Below, piece by piece: positions 29,522 through 41,792 of a stretch of DNA of 64,000 nt; position 1 is the first letter of the stretch; each line of letters starts with the position of its first letter. This DNA is from Picochlorum sp. 'celeri' (Eukaryota > Chlorophyta > Trebouxiophyceae). The DNA lies in contig JAACMV010000017.1 in assembly GCA_010909725.1 (NCBI GenBank), forward strand, positions 62,001-126,000, read 5' to 3'. The notes under the pieces are model-generated. The model saw only the letters and a list, made by a program, of their open reading frames with translations. It made no database searches and had not been told where the DNA came from. Position numbers and translations under genes: made by a program.

Positions 29522-32242
29522 TCAAGTAGTCAATTGTGAACGAACAACGTGTAAGGTTAATTTGCATGATGATGCTTCCGCAAGCTGCAGCTTTGGCAAC
29601 ACTGCCTGAAGAGCAGATGCAACTTGTTGCAACACAGGCTTGACATGTGTTGCAATAGAGTGATCTGAGGGGTTGATGGCCAAAGCAGCTTCCCTAATCC
29701 ACTGTAACTTGATCGCAGTTCCTTGATTAAGGTCGGCAGACAGCTGTTGCAGGAGGCTCAAAAGCACCATTTGTGACAGAGCAGGAGGAGACTGTGATAG
29801 GACTGTTGGAGCATCGATGCTGGAACACAACCAGTATACTAATGATAGGTCTTGCAGCGACAACGCTTTCGAAAATGCTTCCTCAAACTTTCCATGGCGA
29901 ATCAAGCCCTGCAATTCGGCCTTGTAGTCATGGGGCTTTGCAGCTCTCATGCTACTGGCTGTTGAAGTTGAATGTGCTTTTTGCAAAGGGGATTCGCCCT
30001 GATTCTCAAGCATTGTTCTAGTTGCCTCCAATGTGCTCTGAATGGATTGAGAGAGCTCAAGCATATCATTTCTGGATGTATCCGAATGCTCTTTGAATCC
30101 TCTGATGAGTGAGTCATCCAACTGATGTGTCATTGTCTTGCAGGCTGATTCAAATGCAGGAACAATCTGCTTCAAGAATGTTTGCCTAAACGAATCCTGG
30201 ATTGGCTTTGACAATCCTTGCTGCACAGCGGTCGACAAAGTCTTGTCCAGGGAAGTTTTTATAGCACCCATGGCTTCTTTTGGAAGAATAGTTCGGATAG
30301 ATTCCTTTGTTGCCACTTGAACAGAGGATGCCAGACTACCCTGCAATCCCTTGATTTCCGATTTGATCTGTGAGGTGATCTTCTTATCAAGAGATTTTGT
30401 CAATTTCTGAATCTGATCATCAACATGTTTCCTGTGATCTTTCAATGACTTTTCGATATGTTTCCTTTCCTTTGAAGCATTTTTCTCAATTTCCCTGCTT
30501 ATCAGATTGAAGAGTGTGCCCAGCGACGCGTCAGCACCTGTCAATTCCAAAGGCACTGATCTCACCCCGCCATTTGTTGTTTCATGGGTGCTCTTCTGCA
30601 CCTCATACGATGTTTCCTCCTCGTCGCTCTCCTCTTCCTGATCTTGTGCTTCTGCTTGCTGCTCTTTTCGTATCTCCACTGCCGTTGTTTCCTTCACAAG
30701 AGGCTTTGCTGTTGGTATCTTTTCCCCACGTTTCAAAATCTTTATAGGTGCAGCCTGTTCGGACTGGGAAGATATTATATCCGAGGGCGTCAGCAATTTG
30801 GATTGCGTCATATCCTCTTCCTCTTCCTCTTGCTGCTCTTCTTCTTCTTCCTCTTTCTCCTCTACTCTGTCTTCTTCTTCTTCCTCCTCTTCGGCTGCTC
30901 CATCCTCCTGCTGCACTTGCTCTGCTCCTGCTTCTTCCAAACCTTCCTCGACCGGCACCACCACATCCTTTGGCAAATACCGATCAACATCAATATAATA
31001 TTGTTGCACCGCATCCGTTTGAACACAGTTCACTTCCAAACCTCCCTTCCCAGCCTCCACACTCTGTTGATTCCAGAACGCACAGACACTCAACACAGGC
31101 TTGCCCACGGTAAACTTGACCAACACATCAAACGTGCCATCCTTACCAAACGTCAATACATACAAACTCTTGTTCCTACAATCCGCCAGCACAGCAATCC
31201 GTTTCTCCACAACATATGATGTATGCACAAATGGTTGAGGATCAGCTGACAATTCCATCTCACGCCGAGGCACCAACGTCCCATCTGCCTCTAGCACAAA
31301 CATCATCTTCTTCGACCCTTCCTTCAATGACACCATCAGCCCACGTCGATCCACCCAATCCACTCGATCCACATGCTCGCCAATAATAACATTCTGACAA
31401 CACTGCTCCCCTGTTCCAACATTCCTCACCACATACACCCTTCCTCGCCTACTCCCAATCGCCAAAACACCTTCATTCGACACCGATATACTCGTCGCTA
31501 CATCTTGCAACGGAAACTCTCCAATCCTCGTGCCATATGGGGCAGGATCCAGAGGATCCACATCACACAGTGATGATCCCTTCTCCACAATATCAATCAC
31601 CATGACAGCATTCCCGACACCTACGACCATCCGATTCTCATCAAAAGGACACACAAGAACCTCAGACTCCTCACATCCAGGCGAAAAGACGAGAGACATG
31701 ACACAGTCAACCTGCAACGCATTCTCATCATCCGTCGCCTGAACTTTCCACACGAATACCCTCCCGTCCATGCCCCCGGCAGCCACAATAGACGCTGATA
31801 CAAAACACATGTGTGAAACAGGACCAGTATGCCCTTTCAACAACGCCCTCGCCTCAGAATATCGGTGTAAAACGCGAACATGACCCTGCTTCAGACCGTA
31901 CGTAATAAACTCATCGTTCACCGCAATCGACTCCACCATTGACTCGGTGTATTCTGATGCAATCCGTGTAACAGGATTTGCTGCCACATCAAACGATTCC
32001 AGAGAAGACACCTCCACGCTCGCCTGTTTGATACCACCCTCACTCTGAGACTTGGAAACACCTTCAATATCAAATACATTCGCATCACCTCGCCCACTCT
32101 GACCTTCCACCTCCTCTTCAATATCCTGTTCAACCACATGGACCGCAGCCATGCTCACAGAGAACTGCGTATGCTCGTCACCTTTGCTTGACTCTCCCCC
32201 CCGGGTGGACGAGGAGGAAGACATTGTCCCTTGCTGTACCAT
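29522..32242 (-). CDS. EDC4: EDC4/VARICOSE-like decapping scaffold
   Basis: 906 residues, ATG at 32242. Scaffold that links DCP2 to DCP1 in P-bodies. WD40-type repeats cover about residues 90-400 (RALLKGHTGPVSHMCFVSAS, AAGGMDGRVFVWKVQ). A long Glu-rich low-complexity segment follows (about 435-500, with runs such as EEEEEEEDRVEEKEEEEEEQ). The conserved coiled-coil and C-terminal region starts near ISREIEKNASKERKHIEKSL, then VPAFESACKTMTHQLDDSL-like text (IVPAFESACKTMTHQ) that matches EDC4, and ends in the alpha-helical tail (LIRHGKFEEAFSKALSLQDL, LSLVYWLCSSID). Ser/Thr-rich N-terminus. It ends 101 nt from the second AP2 gene on the other strand. Confidence 0.9.
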   Translation of the reverse strand: MVQQGTMSSSSSTRGGESSKGDEHTQFSVSMAAVHVVEQDIEEEVEGQSGRGDANVFDIEGVSKSQSEGGIKQASVEVSSLESFDVAANPVTRIASEYTESMVESIAVNDEFITYGLKQGHVRVLHRYSEARALLKGHTGPVSHMCFVSASIVAAGGMDGRVFVWKVQATDDENALQVDCVMSLVFSPGCEESEVLVCPFDENRMVVGVGNAVMVIDIVEKGSSLCDVDPLDPAPYGTRIGEFPLQDVATSISVSNEGVLAIGSRRGRVYVVRNVGTGEQCCQNVIIGEHVDRVDWVDRRGLMVSLKEGSKKMMFVLEADGTLVPRREMELSADPQPFVHTSYVVEKRIAVLADCRNKSLYVLTFGKDGTFDVLVKFTVGKPVLSVCAFWNQQSVEAGKGGLEVNCVQTDAVQQYYIDVDRYLPKDVVVPVEEGLEEAGAEQVQQEDGAAEEEEEEEDRVEEKEEEEEEQQEEEEEDMTQSKLLTPSDIISSQSEQAAPIKILKRGEKIPTAKPLVKETTAVEIRKEQQAEAQDQEEESDEEETSYEVQKSTHETTNGGVRSVPLELTGADASLGTLFNLISREIEKNASKERKHIEKSLKDHRKHVDDQIQKLTKSLDKKITSQIKSEIKGLQGSLASSVQVATKESIRTILPKEAMGAIKTSLDKTLSTAVQQGLSKPIQDSFRQTFLKQIVPAFESACKTMTHQLDDSLIRGFKEHSDTSRNDMLELSQSIQSTLEATRTMLENQGESPLQKAHSTSTASSMRAAKPHDYKAELQGLIRHGKFEEAFSKALSLQDLSLVYWLCSSIDAPTVLSQSPPALSQMVLLSLLQQLSADLNQGTAIKLQWIREAALAINPSDHSIATHVKPVLQQVASALQAVLPKLQLAEASSCKLTLHVVRSQLTT

Positions 32243-32630
32243 ACTCGTCTCGTATGAACTAGTATCTATGTCTATGTTGTTTTATCAAAAGGGACAGTAT
32301 CAGTAGCCTCGCAATCCTGCATGCGATTGTCATGCAGATTTTGTTTTTATTCTATTATATTACGGCGAGTGCCACGCCGTGGGCGTACGCCCATGGCCAT
32401 TCCATGGGAAATTCAGCAGACCCATCTCGAAAGATTTCAAAATAAACAAACTATAGAGTACCAATAGGTCGATAGTTGAAAGAAAAGGAGGAAGAAGAGA
32501 CTGAGAAGTAGGATTCTTCGTGAAAGGACCAGAAAGAAGAACCTCCTTTTTTTTCCTTGTCATCTACAGAGGTGGAGGGTCACGTGTCAGCGCTGTGGAG
32601 CCCATTCCTACTGATATTGTTGATTGAAAT
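32243..32630. other. Divergent promoter region (EDC4 / clathrin heavy chain)
   Basis: 388 bp between divergent start codons. Contains a CACGTG at about 32582 just upstream of the clathrin start. No gene seen. Confidence 0.45.
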
Positions 32631-35600
32631 ATGACTGCAGCATCTCCCCCTATGGGGGTTCAAGAGATTGTATCGGTACGCGGTGAACTGATGATGATCC
32701 GGTCACGCGATCGTTCGAGATTGATTGATTGTCGTTGGTGGAGACTTGATGGCATTGGATTCATTCATGGGGGGTTTATATGTGTGTAGTTGAGTTCTCT
32801 TGGGATTCAAGGATCGTCTATAACGTTTGCGAATGTGACGTTGGAGTCTGACAAGTATGTGTGTGTGAGGGAGACGAGTCCTCAGAATCAGCTGGTCATT
32901 GTGGATTTGTCAAACCCATCCTCTCCGCAGAGGAGGCCTATATCTGCCGACAGTGCGATTATGAATCCAAAGAGTCAGATTATTGCGTTGAAGGCAAAGG
33001 TGGAGGGGGTTGGGGGTGATAATCTTCAGGTGTTTAATTTGGGAACAAAGCAAAAGCTCAAGGCTATTCAGTTCACTGAGAATGTGGTGTTTTGGAAGTG
33101 GTATGATGAGGATCATTTGGGGTTGGTGACTGCGACGTCGGTGTATCACTGGAACATTCGAGATGAGGATTCAAAGCCAGAAAAGGTGTTTGATCGGGCG
33201 AGTAATCTGGAGAATACGCAGATTATTAGTTATCGGGTGGACCCGACTGGAAAGTGGTGTGTGCTTGTTGGTATTGCTCCGGGAGCACCGGAGAGGCCTC
33301 AGTTGGTGAAGGGGGCGATGCAGTTGTATTCTGTGGAGCAGCAGAGGAGTCAGTCCTTGGAGGCTCATGCTGCGGCATTTTGCATGCTCAAATTGCCTGG
33401 AAAGACAGGAGAAGTTCCTGTGATTGCATTTGCGCAGAAAAAACTGGTTGATGGGGCACCAGTGTCGAAATTACATGTGATTGAGTTGGGGCAGCCAGGG
33501 CAGACGTCTTTGAAGAAGAATGCAGACTTGTTCTTTCCTCCAGAGTTTGCTGATGACTTCCCAGTGTCGATGCAGATCGGTCCACGATATGGACTGGTGT
33601 ATATTGTGACCAAGATGGGATTGTTGTTTGTGTATGATGTGGAAACAGCAGCTCCAGTATATAGAACACGGTTCTCTCAGGATCCCATTTTTGTGGCTGC
33701 TGCTTCTGAGAATTCTGGTTTTGTGGCGATCAATAGAAAGGGTCAGGTGTTGAAGGGTAGTGTGAACGATAGTTCTATCGTCGGATTCCTTTCTGATCAG
33801 CTGAAGAGTATTGACCTGGCGCTGGCTCTGGCAAGACGGGCAAATCTTCCAGGGGCGGATGATTTGGTGAAGCAGAATTTCCAGAGACTGTTTACATCTG
33901 GACAGTATAAGGAAGCTGCCGAACTGGCTGCCGATTCTCCTCAAGGAATTCTTCGTACCAAGGAAACCGTGGAGAGTTTCAAGAGGGTGCCTGCTCAGGC
34001 GGGTGTCCAGTCTCCATTGCTTGTGTATTTTGGACGCATTTTGACCACAAGTTCTTTGAATGAATTCGAATCTGTCGAGCTCGGAAAGTTGGTTGTGGCT
34101 CAAAAGAAGAAGAATTTGCTCGATAAGTGGTATCAGGAGAAGAAGTTGGCACCCAGTGAGGAACTTGGAAATCTGTTCAAGGATGAACAGGATTGGGACA
34201 ATGCTCTGGATATTTACAAGGCTATCGGAGCTAGTGGTCGTATTGTTGAAGTGCTTGCCGCCAAGGGTGACTTTGAACAACTGATGACGTACACTAGATC
34301 ATCAGGGGCCAGTCCAGATTATGCATTCTTGTTGCAAAAGCTGATGATGGATAATCCAGATGCTGCAGTGAACTTGGCAAAGATGGTTGTTCGTCAGCCA
34401 GGTGTTCAGATGGATTTGAACACCATTGCTGATTTGTTCTTGCAGAGAAATATGGTGAAGGAAGCAACTGCATTCCTCTTGGATGCATTGCAGGATGATG
34501 ATCCAAAGCATGCTGCTCTGCAAACAAAGGTCATTGAAATCAATTTGCTGACAAACCCACAGGTTGCTGATGCCATTCTGGCAAATGGCACAATGACGCA
34601 TTATGACAAGCCGAGAATCGCTCAGTTGTGTGAAAAGGCGGGCTTGTACATGAGAGCATTGCAGCTCTATTCTGACCTCTCTGATATTAAGAGAGTGATT
34701 GTGAATACGCATGCCATTGAGCCAGCAGCCTTGACAGAGTTCTTTGGTACATTGAGTGCGGAATGGGCCCTTGAATGCTTGAAAATATTGCTCGAATCCA
34801 ATATGCAGCAAAATTTGAGCATTGTGGTGGACGTTGCCAAGGAATACACTGAGCAACTGACAGCCGGGAAGATCATTCAACTATTGGAGTCCCATGAGTC
34901 GTACCCAGGCTTGTACTTCTATCTTGGATCACGTATTGCAATCTCTGAAGACCCAGAAGAGCATTTCAAATACATTGAAGCTGCAGCTAAAACTGGTCAG
35001 GTGAAGGAAGTGGAGCGAGTTACTCGAGAGTCCAACTTTTATCCACCTGAACGTGTGAAGACCTTTTTAATGGAGGCAAATCTACCAGATGCTCGCCCTC
35101 TTATCAATGTTTGTGATAGGCATGATATGGTGCATGACCTGACAAAGTATCTTCACGAGAAGGGCATGCAGCGATATATCGAAGGCTACGTACAAAAAGT
35201 GTCTCCTCAGAAGACTCCAGCAGTCGTGGGTGCTCTTTTGGATGTGGATGCAGATGATGAATTCGTTAAGAACTTGATATTGAGTGTTCGAAGTTTGGTC
35301 CCCGTGGATGATCTTGTGGATGAGGTGGAAAGCAGGAACAAGCTGGGTCTGCTCACACCACTTTTGGAGCAGCTTGTATCTGAGGGCAGCAAAGATCCCA
35401 AGGTCCACAATGCTCTTGGAAAGATATTAATCGATTCTAACAACAATCCAGAGCACTTTTTGACCACAAATCCGTACTATGAGTCCGCCGTGGTTGGAAA
35501 GTTTGCTGAGAGGAGGGACCCAGGGCTTGCATGCATTGCCTACAAGAGAGGCCAGTGTGATGACGAATTGGTCGAGTGCTCTTCAAAGCATGCAATGTTC

Positions 35601-37787
35601 AAGCTTCAGGCTCGCTACATTGTAGACCGACAAGATATGGATCTGTGGACAAAGGTTTTGACAGAGGACAATCCAAACAGAAGGCAGCTCATTGATCAGG
35701 TGGTTTCAACCGCTCTTCCAGAGTGCAAGAATCCTGAGCAGGTTTCAGTGGCCGTGAAAGCATTCATGGCGGCTGAACTTCAAACAGAGCTTATTGAATT
35801 GTTGGAAAAGATTGTACTCAACAATACTTCCTTCTCAAACAACCACAATCTGCAGAATCTCTTGGTTATAACAGCAATTAAATCTGACCCATCGCGAGTG
35901 AAGGATTATATCTTGAGGCTTGATAACTTTGATGGGCCAGCAGTTGGTGAAATAGCAGTCGGATACGAGCTGTTTGAGGAAGCGTTTGAAATTTATCGCA
36001 AATTTGGATTGAAATCTGATGCAGTCAAAGTCTTGCTGGAGAATATTGGTGACCTGAACAGAGCACACGAATTTGCCACCAAGATTGACGAGCCAGAAGT
36101 TTGGGCAGAGCTTGCCAACTCGTACTTGGCATCGGGACAGCTGGGAGAAGCAATTGCTGCATACCTCAGAGCTTCCAACCCATCCAAATGGACTGATGTT
36201 ATTGCCAAAGCAAAGGAGGTCGGGGAGTACAAGGATGTTCCAAAATACCTTTTGATGGTAAGGAAAAAGATCACGGATCCAACGATTGATACAGAATTAG
36301 TGTATGCATACGCTCGCAATCAGGATCTTGCATCGTTGGAGGAATTCGTCGCTGGGCCAAATTCAGCAAACTTGTTGACTGCTGGAGATGCTGCTTTCAA
36401 AGAGGAAATATATGACGCTGCTCGTCTCATTTACTCAAAGATCCCCAACTGGGGAAAGCTTGCGTCCACTCTTGTTAAGCTTCATGAGTATCAGCAAGCG
36501 GTGGATGCTGCAAGAAAGGCAAACTCGGCAAAGTGCTGGAAAGAAGTTTGCTATGCCTGTGTGGAGGAGAATGAGTTCAAGTTGGCCCAGCTTTGTGCTT
36601 TGAATATCATAGTCACAGCAGATGATTTGGCTGAGATCTCTGCCTTCTATCAAGAGAGAGGTCACACCGAGCAACTCATATCCCTTCTTGAAAGCGGGAT
36701 TGGTCTTGAGAAGGCCCATATGGGAATCTTCACGGAATTGGGAGGCCTGTATGCAAGATTCAAGCCTGAAAAGTTGATGGAGCATCTCAAGCTTTTCTCA
36801 ACTAGAATTAATGTGCCTCAGCTTATTCGTATCTGCGAAGAGAGAGAGTTATGGAAGGAGCTGACATTCCTCTATGTACAATATGATGAGTATGACAATG
36901 CTCTTGGCGTGATGATCTCTCACTCATCTACTGCTTGGGAACATATCCAGTTCAAAGACGTTGCAGTCAAAGTTAAAGCAGCAGAAACACTGTACAAGGG
37001 TATCACATTCTATCTTGATGAACACCCCGACTTGTTGAATGACCTCTTGAAAGTGATTGAAGCCCGTATCGATCACAGCCGTGTTGTGGAAATCATGAAG
37101 CGAGCTGGACAGCTGGCTCTCGTGAAACAGTATCTCTTGGGAGTTCAAAAGAACAATCTGAGTGCAGTTAACGAAGCGCTTAATGAGCTCTTCATTGCCG
37201 AGGAGGATCCAGAGGCCTTGCGTGAATCTATCACAACCTATGACAACTTTGACCAGCTGGAGCTGGCTGCGTCTTTGGAGCAGCATGAGCTCACAGAATT
37301 CCGCCGATTATCTGCACTAATCTATAAGAAGAATCTTAAATGGAAGAAAGCAGTCGCTCTCGCTAAAGCAGACAAGCTTTACAAGGATGCCATGGAGACT
37401 GCAGCACAGTCTGAGGATGCTGATCTTGCTGAAGATCTCCTTCGGTATTTCATCGACGAGGATGTACCAGAATGCTTTGCTGCATGCTTATACACCTGTT
37501 ATGACTTGATTAGACCTGATGTTGCTCTGGAGCTTGCATGGAAGAACAAGATGATGGATACAGTGATGCCATACATGATCCAGACTATGAAAGATCTCAC
37601 AACCAAGGTTGATCTTCTCATGAAAGATAGACGAGAAGCACAGGAAGCTAGCAAGGCTGGAGAAGAGGAAAGGAAAGCCCAAGAACAAGCGGCAAATGCC
37701 TATTTGCACCTCAACTCCTATCTCGCGCTTCCAGGTGCACAGCCTACGAGCAATGGACCAGGATTTGGAGGACCACCTCATCTGTAA
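32631..37787 (+). CDS. CHC: Clathrin heavy chain
   Basis: 1,680 residues (family about 1,675-1,705), so full length. Exon 1 is 45 nt (32631-32675, [21 protein letters not shown] donor) and exon 2 is 32790-37787 after GTGTAG; the join gives [20 protein letters not shown], the family start. The N-terminal beta-propeller that binds clathrin-box motifs includes [13 protein letters not shown] and [16 protein letters not shown]; the linker and the CHCR leg repeats follow (for example [53 protein letters not shown]). The trimerisation end near residues 1,560-1,620 ([20 protein letters not shown]) is followed by a Glu/Ala-rich tail and a short [14 protein letters not shown] end. Confidence 0.97.
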
Positions 37788-37813
37788 TTTGGTTCAAACT
37801 AGTTTAAATATAT

Positions 37814-38686
37814 TTACATAGTGCTCGGAAATTTTGTAAGATCGATGACATGTAATGATTGCAAACATGCTTCATCTCTTGACATGGCAATGATATGCAT
37901 TGGTCCAGGAAAACCCTCACTGGCACATGCACCAAGCTCACGTATCAGAAAACCACTTCTAGACACAATATCTTTGAAGGTTTCAAACGACACATCCATA
38001 TCGATAACTTCTGGTATGCCGGACGAATCCATCACCAATGAATTCCTCTCCTGATGTGTAATCAATACCACACCATTCTCAGGACACAACACATGATCTA
38101 TCGCCTGAACAAAATCAGGTATTATCTGACTAATATACATTACATCTGCAGCTAGTACGAGATCATAAGACCTCACATGCTCTTCAGGCAATGCCTCGAG
38201 CTTCTTCCAGTCCAATAGCAACCCCTGGCACACATCCCCTAACCCACACTCTTTGGCATTCTCATGGGCATGATCCACCACTCGCTGATCATAATCACTA
38301 ATATATGCTTTTGAAGCCCCACATTTGGCCGCAATGAGACAGGGAAGCCCAACACCAGCTCCCAGCTCTATAATATTCTTGCCAACTGCCACATCTGGAT
38401 GCTCAGCAATATACTCACATAACCGCACGGCAGCAGGCCAGATATCTAAACCTAACAAATCAAGATCACCATCTACAGCTATCACGTCATCTTCATCAGA
38501 GTCGCTTGCGAACCCTCCCCCAAAACCTTGCAAAGAGTTGTACAAATCCCTCTTTGGCACTTGAACAGTCAGTTTAAAATTAGCAGTCTTGCTGACAGAT
38601 TTTCGACAACGTATCGATATTTCATTACCACCAAAACAAAATGTATTCACTTCCAATCCCGTATCTGGCTGGCTCGAGTCCCCCAT
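37814..38686 (-). CDS. Lysine methyltransferase family 16 (METTL21-like) protein
   Basis: 290 residues, single exon, ATG at 38686. SAM-dependent Rossmann methyltransferase: LDIWPAAVRLCEYI, motif I NIIELGAGVGLPCLIAAKCG, acidic motif AYISDYDQRVVDHAHENA, and the family signature LVLAADVMYIS (D-x-x-Y). The methyltransferase family 16 group includes METTL21, EEF1AKMT3 and VCP-KMT, which methylate lysines on chaperones and translation factors; substrate is not predictable here. The stop codon is 26 nt from that of clathrin heavy chain, in convergent orientation. Confidence 0.88.
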   Translation of the reverse strand: MGDSSQPDTGLEVNTFCFGGNEISIRCRKSVSKTANFKLTVQVPKRDLYNSLQGFGGGFASDSDEDDVIAVDGDLDLLGLDIWPAAVRLCEYIAEHPDVAVGKNIIELGAGVGLPCLIAAKCGASKAYISDYDQRVVDHAHENAKECGLGDVCQGLLLDWKKLEALPEEHVRSYDLVLAADVMYISQIIPDFVQAIDHVLCPENGVVLITHQERNSLVMDSSGIPEVIDMDVSFETFKDIVSRSGFLIRELGACASEGFPGPMHIIAMSRDEACLQSLHVIDLTKFPSTM

Positions 38687-39025
38687 GCCGTTTCAACGTT
38701 TCAGATTAATTTCTGCATGCAGTACCAAAACCAAGATACCTTTCAAATCGACCAAAGGCCCCTCCCAAAGGATACTTGGATGCAATAGTAATATATAGGT
38801 ACCATGCATTATCAAATTATCCATGATAATAAGTTTTCATGGCGACTCACTCCTTAAAAAGAAGTAAGAAAGAGACCCTTTCAAAAAAAAAGGAACAAAA
38901 GCCACACTTGTTTCGGAGATTCATCCATTCAAAATACATTCGTATACTCAAAAACAACGATCGGTGTTATTAAAGGGTGGAAAGATGTCTATATCCGTCG
39001 CTGCATTGATATTTTGAAATAAACC
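38687..39025. other. Divergent promoter region
   Basis: 339 bp between the methyltransferase and the lycopene-cyclase-like gene. A/T-rich with an A-run at 38884. No gene seen. Confidence 0.4.
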
Positions 39026-40978
39026 ATGAAACTTTTATACAGAACGCATGGTTTGTTTGATATCCGTGTCACACCCGTGGATATATCACCAAACATACAT
39101 CATATAGTACCATCTATTGCCCATGGGGTGGCTCAAGGTCCGAATACTGGGACTTGTCTGATTCGGAGGAGAAGGAGGACCTGTCCCTGGTCGTCGAGAG
39201 GTCTCAGGGGGGTGTCGTCATATTCGGATCGCGTGAAAAGGGTTTTAGAGACGCCTGGACTGGAGACACCCGAGGGGGTGAGCGCTGAGAAGATGTTTGA
39301 GGTTGCTGAAAACTTTTGGAAAGCTATGAGAAGGAAGATAACGGCATCATCCAGTGCAGCTCCCACAGTGATATCTCGGGTAGAAGGGGATGCAGAAATG
39401 GATGTAGAATATGATGTTTGTGTGTGTGGTGGTACGCTTGGTATATTTGTGGCGTGTGTTCTCCAGCAGCAGGGTATCAAGACGTGCCTTGTGGAGAAGA
39501 GATCTGTGGAGGGACGCACCCAGGAGTGGAACATTAGCAAGAATGACTACAATGTATTAGAAAAGCTTGGAGTTTTGACCAGAGATGAACTGGAGTCATG
39601 TATTGCAACGAAATGGTCGCACGATAGGATTGCATTTCATAATTCTTCAAAGGATATCTGGGTCTCTGATGCATTGGATTTGGGGATATATCCTCGAGCA
39701 TTGATTGCTCTGTTGAAAGAGAAGTTTTTGGAACACGGTGGGCATATTTTAGAAAACACAATGTTCAGGAAGGCAACCGTGTATGATGATTGCGTTGATG
39801 TGTCTTTGCATCCAACTGGGGCATCAGCAGAGCATTGGACTGCTGCAGACATGAATCGGCCAGGAGAATTCCATGCACATCACGCTCAGTCAAACAATAA
39901 AAAACGCCTCACGTGTCGTATTGTAGTTGATTGTATGGGACATTACTCATCTATTGTGAAGCAGATGCGTCATGGACAGCGTGAGGATGGAATGGTGATT
40001 GTTGTAGGAGGATGCATGTATCCAGGCAATGAGGCCACACAACAACAAACTAGTGCTGACCTTTTAGTCACCATTGATGACTCGAAAGACGACATGCAAT
40101 ATTTTTGGGAATCATTTCCAGCTGAAGGAGGGCGCATGCAAACTGTGTACATGTTTGCATACAGCGATGCTGACTCTGCTCGGCCTGATTTTGCAGATAT
40201 TTTTGACACATACCTCACACAGTTGGAAACATACCAAGGCGTGGATCCCGATGCTGTCAGATTCAAACGGATTCTTTTGGGCGGGTTCCCCTGTTATGCT
40301 ACAAATGCACCATTGAAACCTACAGTTGACAGAGTAGTGCAGGTGGGTGATGCAAGTGCTGTTCAAAACCCATTGTCTTTTGGGGGGTTTGCATCCCTCT
40401 GCAGACACTTGCCTCGGGTAACCAGAGGAATTCGGCATGCGATTGAATCCAAAAGGACCACAAAGAAAGATTTGGCATGGATAACTCCATATCTACCAAA
40501 CTTGTCTGTTGCATTCCTTTTCCAGAGGGCCATGAGCCTCAAGCCCGGCCAACAGCAGAAACCTCTCCATGCAGGAGGCATCCCAGCCAATCACATCAAC
40601 AGGATCATGAGGTGCAACTTCTCCGTCATGTCATTCTTTGGCCCATCCGTGATGCATCCATTCATACAAGATTCATTTCAAGCTGGTCCTCTCGCGCTTG
40701 TGATGCTGGGAATGATGTTTAGAGACCCCGTTACCATTGTACGGGTACTCTTCCAGCTTGGACCCCTCCTCATTCTTCAATGGATGGGTCACTTTGCCTG
40801 CCTCATCCTGTATACTGTATTGCACATCCTGCTCTCTCCCTTTCGAGGATTATTCAAAGGCTATGTATTCCAACGCATCTGCGATGCGCTGGAATGGGGA
40901 TCTGGACTCGACCATGAGAGGGAGGCAGCATCACCACAGGTGATGGCGCATCCCAACCCATCAGTTGTGCATGCATAA
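39026..40978 (+). CDS. Lycopene-cyclase-like FAD-dependent protein, probable plastid
   Basis: 650 residues. A basic, hydroxylated N-terminus (about 100 residues, RRRRTCPWSSRGLRGVSSYS) is plausible as a plastid transit peptide. The FAD-binding beta-alpha-beta fold starts at YDVCVCGGTLGIFVACVLQQ, then CLVEKRSVEGRTQEWNIS and a later dinucleotide segment VVDCMGHYSSIVKQ. VVQVGDASAVQNPLSFGGFA is the second conserved flavin loop. Two or three hydrophobic helices close the protein (PLALVMLGMMF, LLILQWMGHFACLILYTVLH). The pattern fits the plant/algal family annotated as lycopene beta/epsilon cyclase-like (such as Arabidopsis At2g32640) and not the true LCYB/LCYE; cyclase activity is not established for that family. 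Confidence 0.8.
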   Translation: MKLLYRTHGLFDIRVTPVDISPNIHHIVPSIAHGVAQGPNTGTCLIRRRRRTCPWSSRGLRGVSSYSDRVKRVLETPGLETPEGVSAEKMFEVAENFWKAMRRKITASSSAAPTVISRVEGDAEMDVEYDVCVCGGTLGIFVACVLQQQGIKTCLVEKRSVEGRTQEWNISKNDYNVLEKLGVLTRDELESCIATKWSHDRIAFHNSSKDIWVSDALDLGIYPRALIALLKEKFLEHGGHILENTMFRKATVYDDCVDVSLHPTGASAEHWTAADMNRPGEFHAHHAQSNNKKRLTCRIVVDCMGHYSSIVKQMRHGQREDGMVIVVGGCMYPGNEATQQQTSADLLVTIDDSKDDMQYFWESFPAEGGRMQTVYMFAYSDADSARPDFADIFDTYLTQLETYQGVDPDAVRFKRILLGGFPCYATNAPLKPTVDRVVQVGDASAVQNPLSFGGFASLCRHLPRVTRGIRHAIESKRTTKKDLAWITPYLPNLSVAFLFQRAMSLKPGQQQKPLHAGGIPANHINRIMRCNFSVMSFFGPSVMHPFIQDSFQAGPLALVMLGMMFRDPVTIVRVLFQLGPLLILQWMGHFACLILYTVLHILLSPFRGLFKGYVFQRICDALEWGSGLDHEREAASPQVMAHPNPSVVHA

Positions 40979-41277
40979 TTGTACTTTATATTGCATTGAC
41001 ATCACATGTATTCTTTTTATTCACACTTGAACCATTTTTATGACAGAATAACCCTTCATCCTGGAAGCGAACGTCCAATGTACACATGATGATACTACTA
41101 ATCAATAAGAAGAAGAATTTAAAAGCTGGCCATCACTGCTTTTGGGGAGGAGGGGAAGGCATCTGGTCATCCACCGTATTGACAGAGCACTGTGCATTGC
41201 ATTTTACACGTCAACCGATATCAAAGAGTCATTAAAAATAAGCAAAGAATGCTTAGAAATGAAGGATTGCTCTTCAT
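40979..41277. other. Intergenic region
   Basis: 299 bp between two plus-strand genes: 3' UTR of the flavoprotein gene and promoter of the DGK gene. No other feature. Confidence 0.4.
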
Positions 41278-41759
41278 ATGACGTATACTGAGCAAGAGGA
41301 CATTATGGGTCATCGGGGGTCACCCGAACAAGAACACAGCGGTGATGGCGATGCGCCATCTCTTGATACAGAAAAACATAAAAATAATGGATCTATGGCA
41401 CCTGATGATCCTTATCTGCAGCACAGGAGGTTGACTGATTTCCGAGAGCCTTACAGGTGAGTCTGTGGAACTTGACAACAGAAAAAAAGTGATTTCTTCG
41501 TATACACAGCGACATGAACGAATGATTGGTTGATGGTGGATCCATGAATGAATGCAGGATTCCTCACAAATATATAGCCAGGTGCAAGGGGCTGACTGTG
41601 GAGAATGACCTTGCAGAGACCCCATTGATTGCTTTTGTGAATGCTCGATCTGGTGGGAGAGCGGGTGCCATGATTGCAAGGGTTCTTCAAAGGGCTATAG
41701 GTAACACACAAGTGGTCCGTTGAATATGTATACATATATATTCATGTAGTAGTATTCGT

Positions 41760-41792
<33 letters not shown>

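Noticed and set aside
30748..31219. Long open frames on the plus strand opposite EDC4, rich in Leu/Ser
   Set aside because: They are the antisense of the Glu-rich (GAG/GAA) repeat of EDC4, whose complement is free of stop codons.
33471..34280. 270-codon open frame antisense to clathrin heavy chain
   Set aside because: No start context and no family motifs; explained by codon bias of the sense gene.
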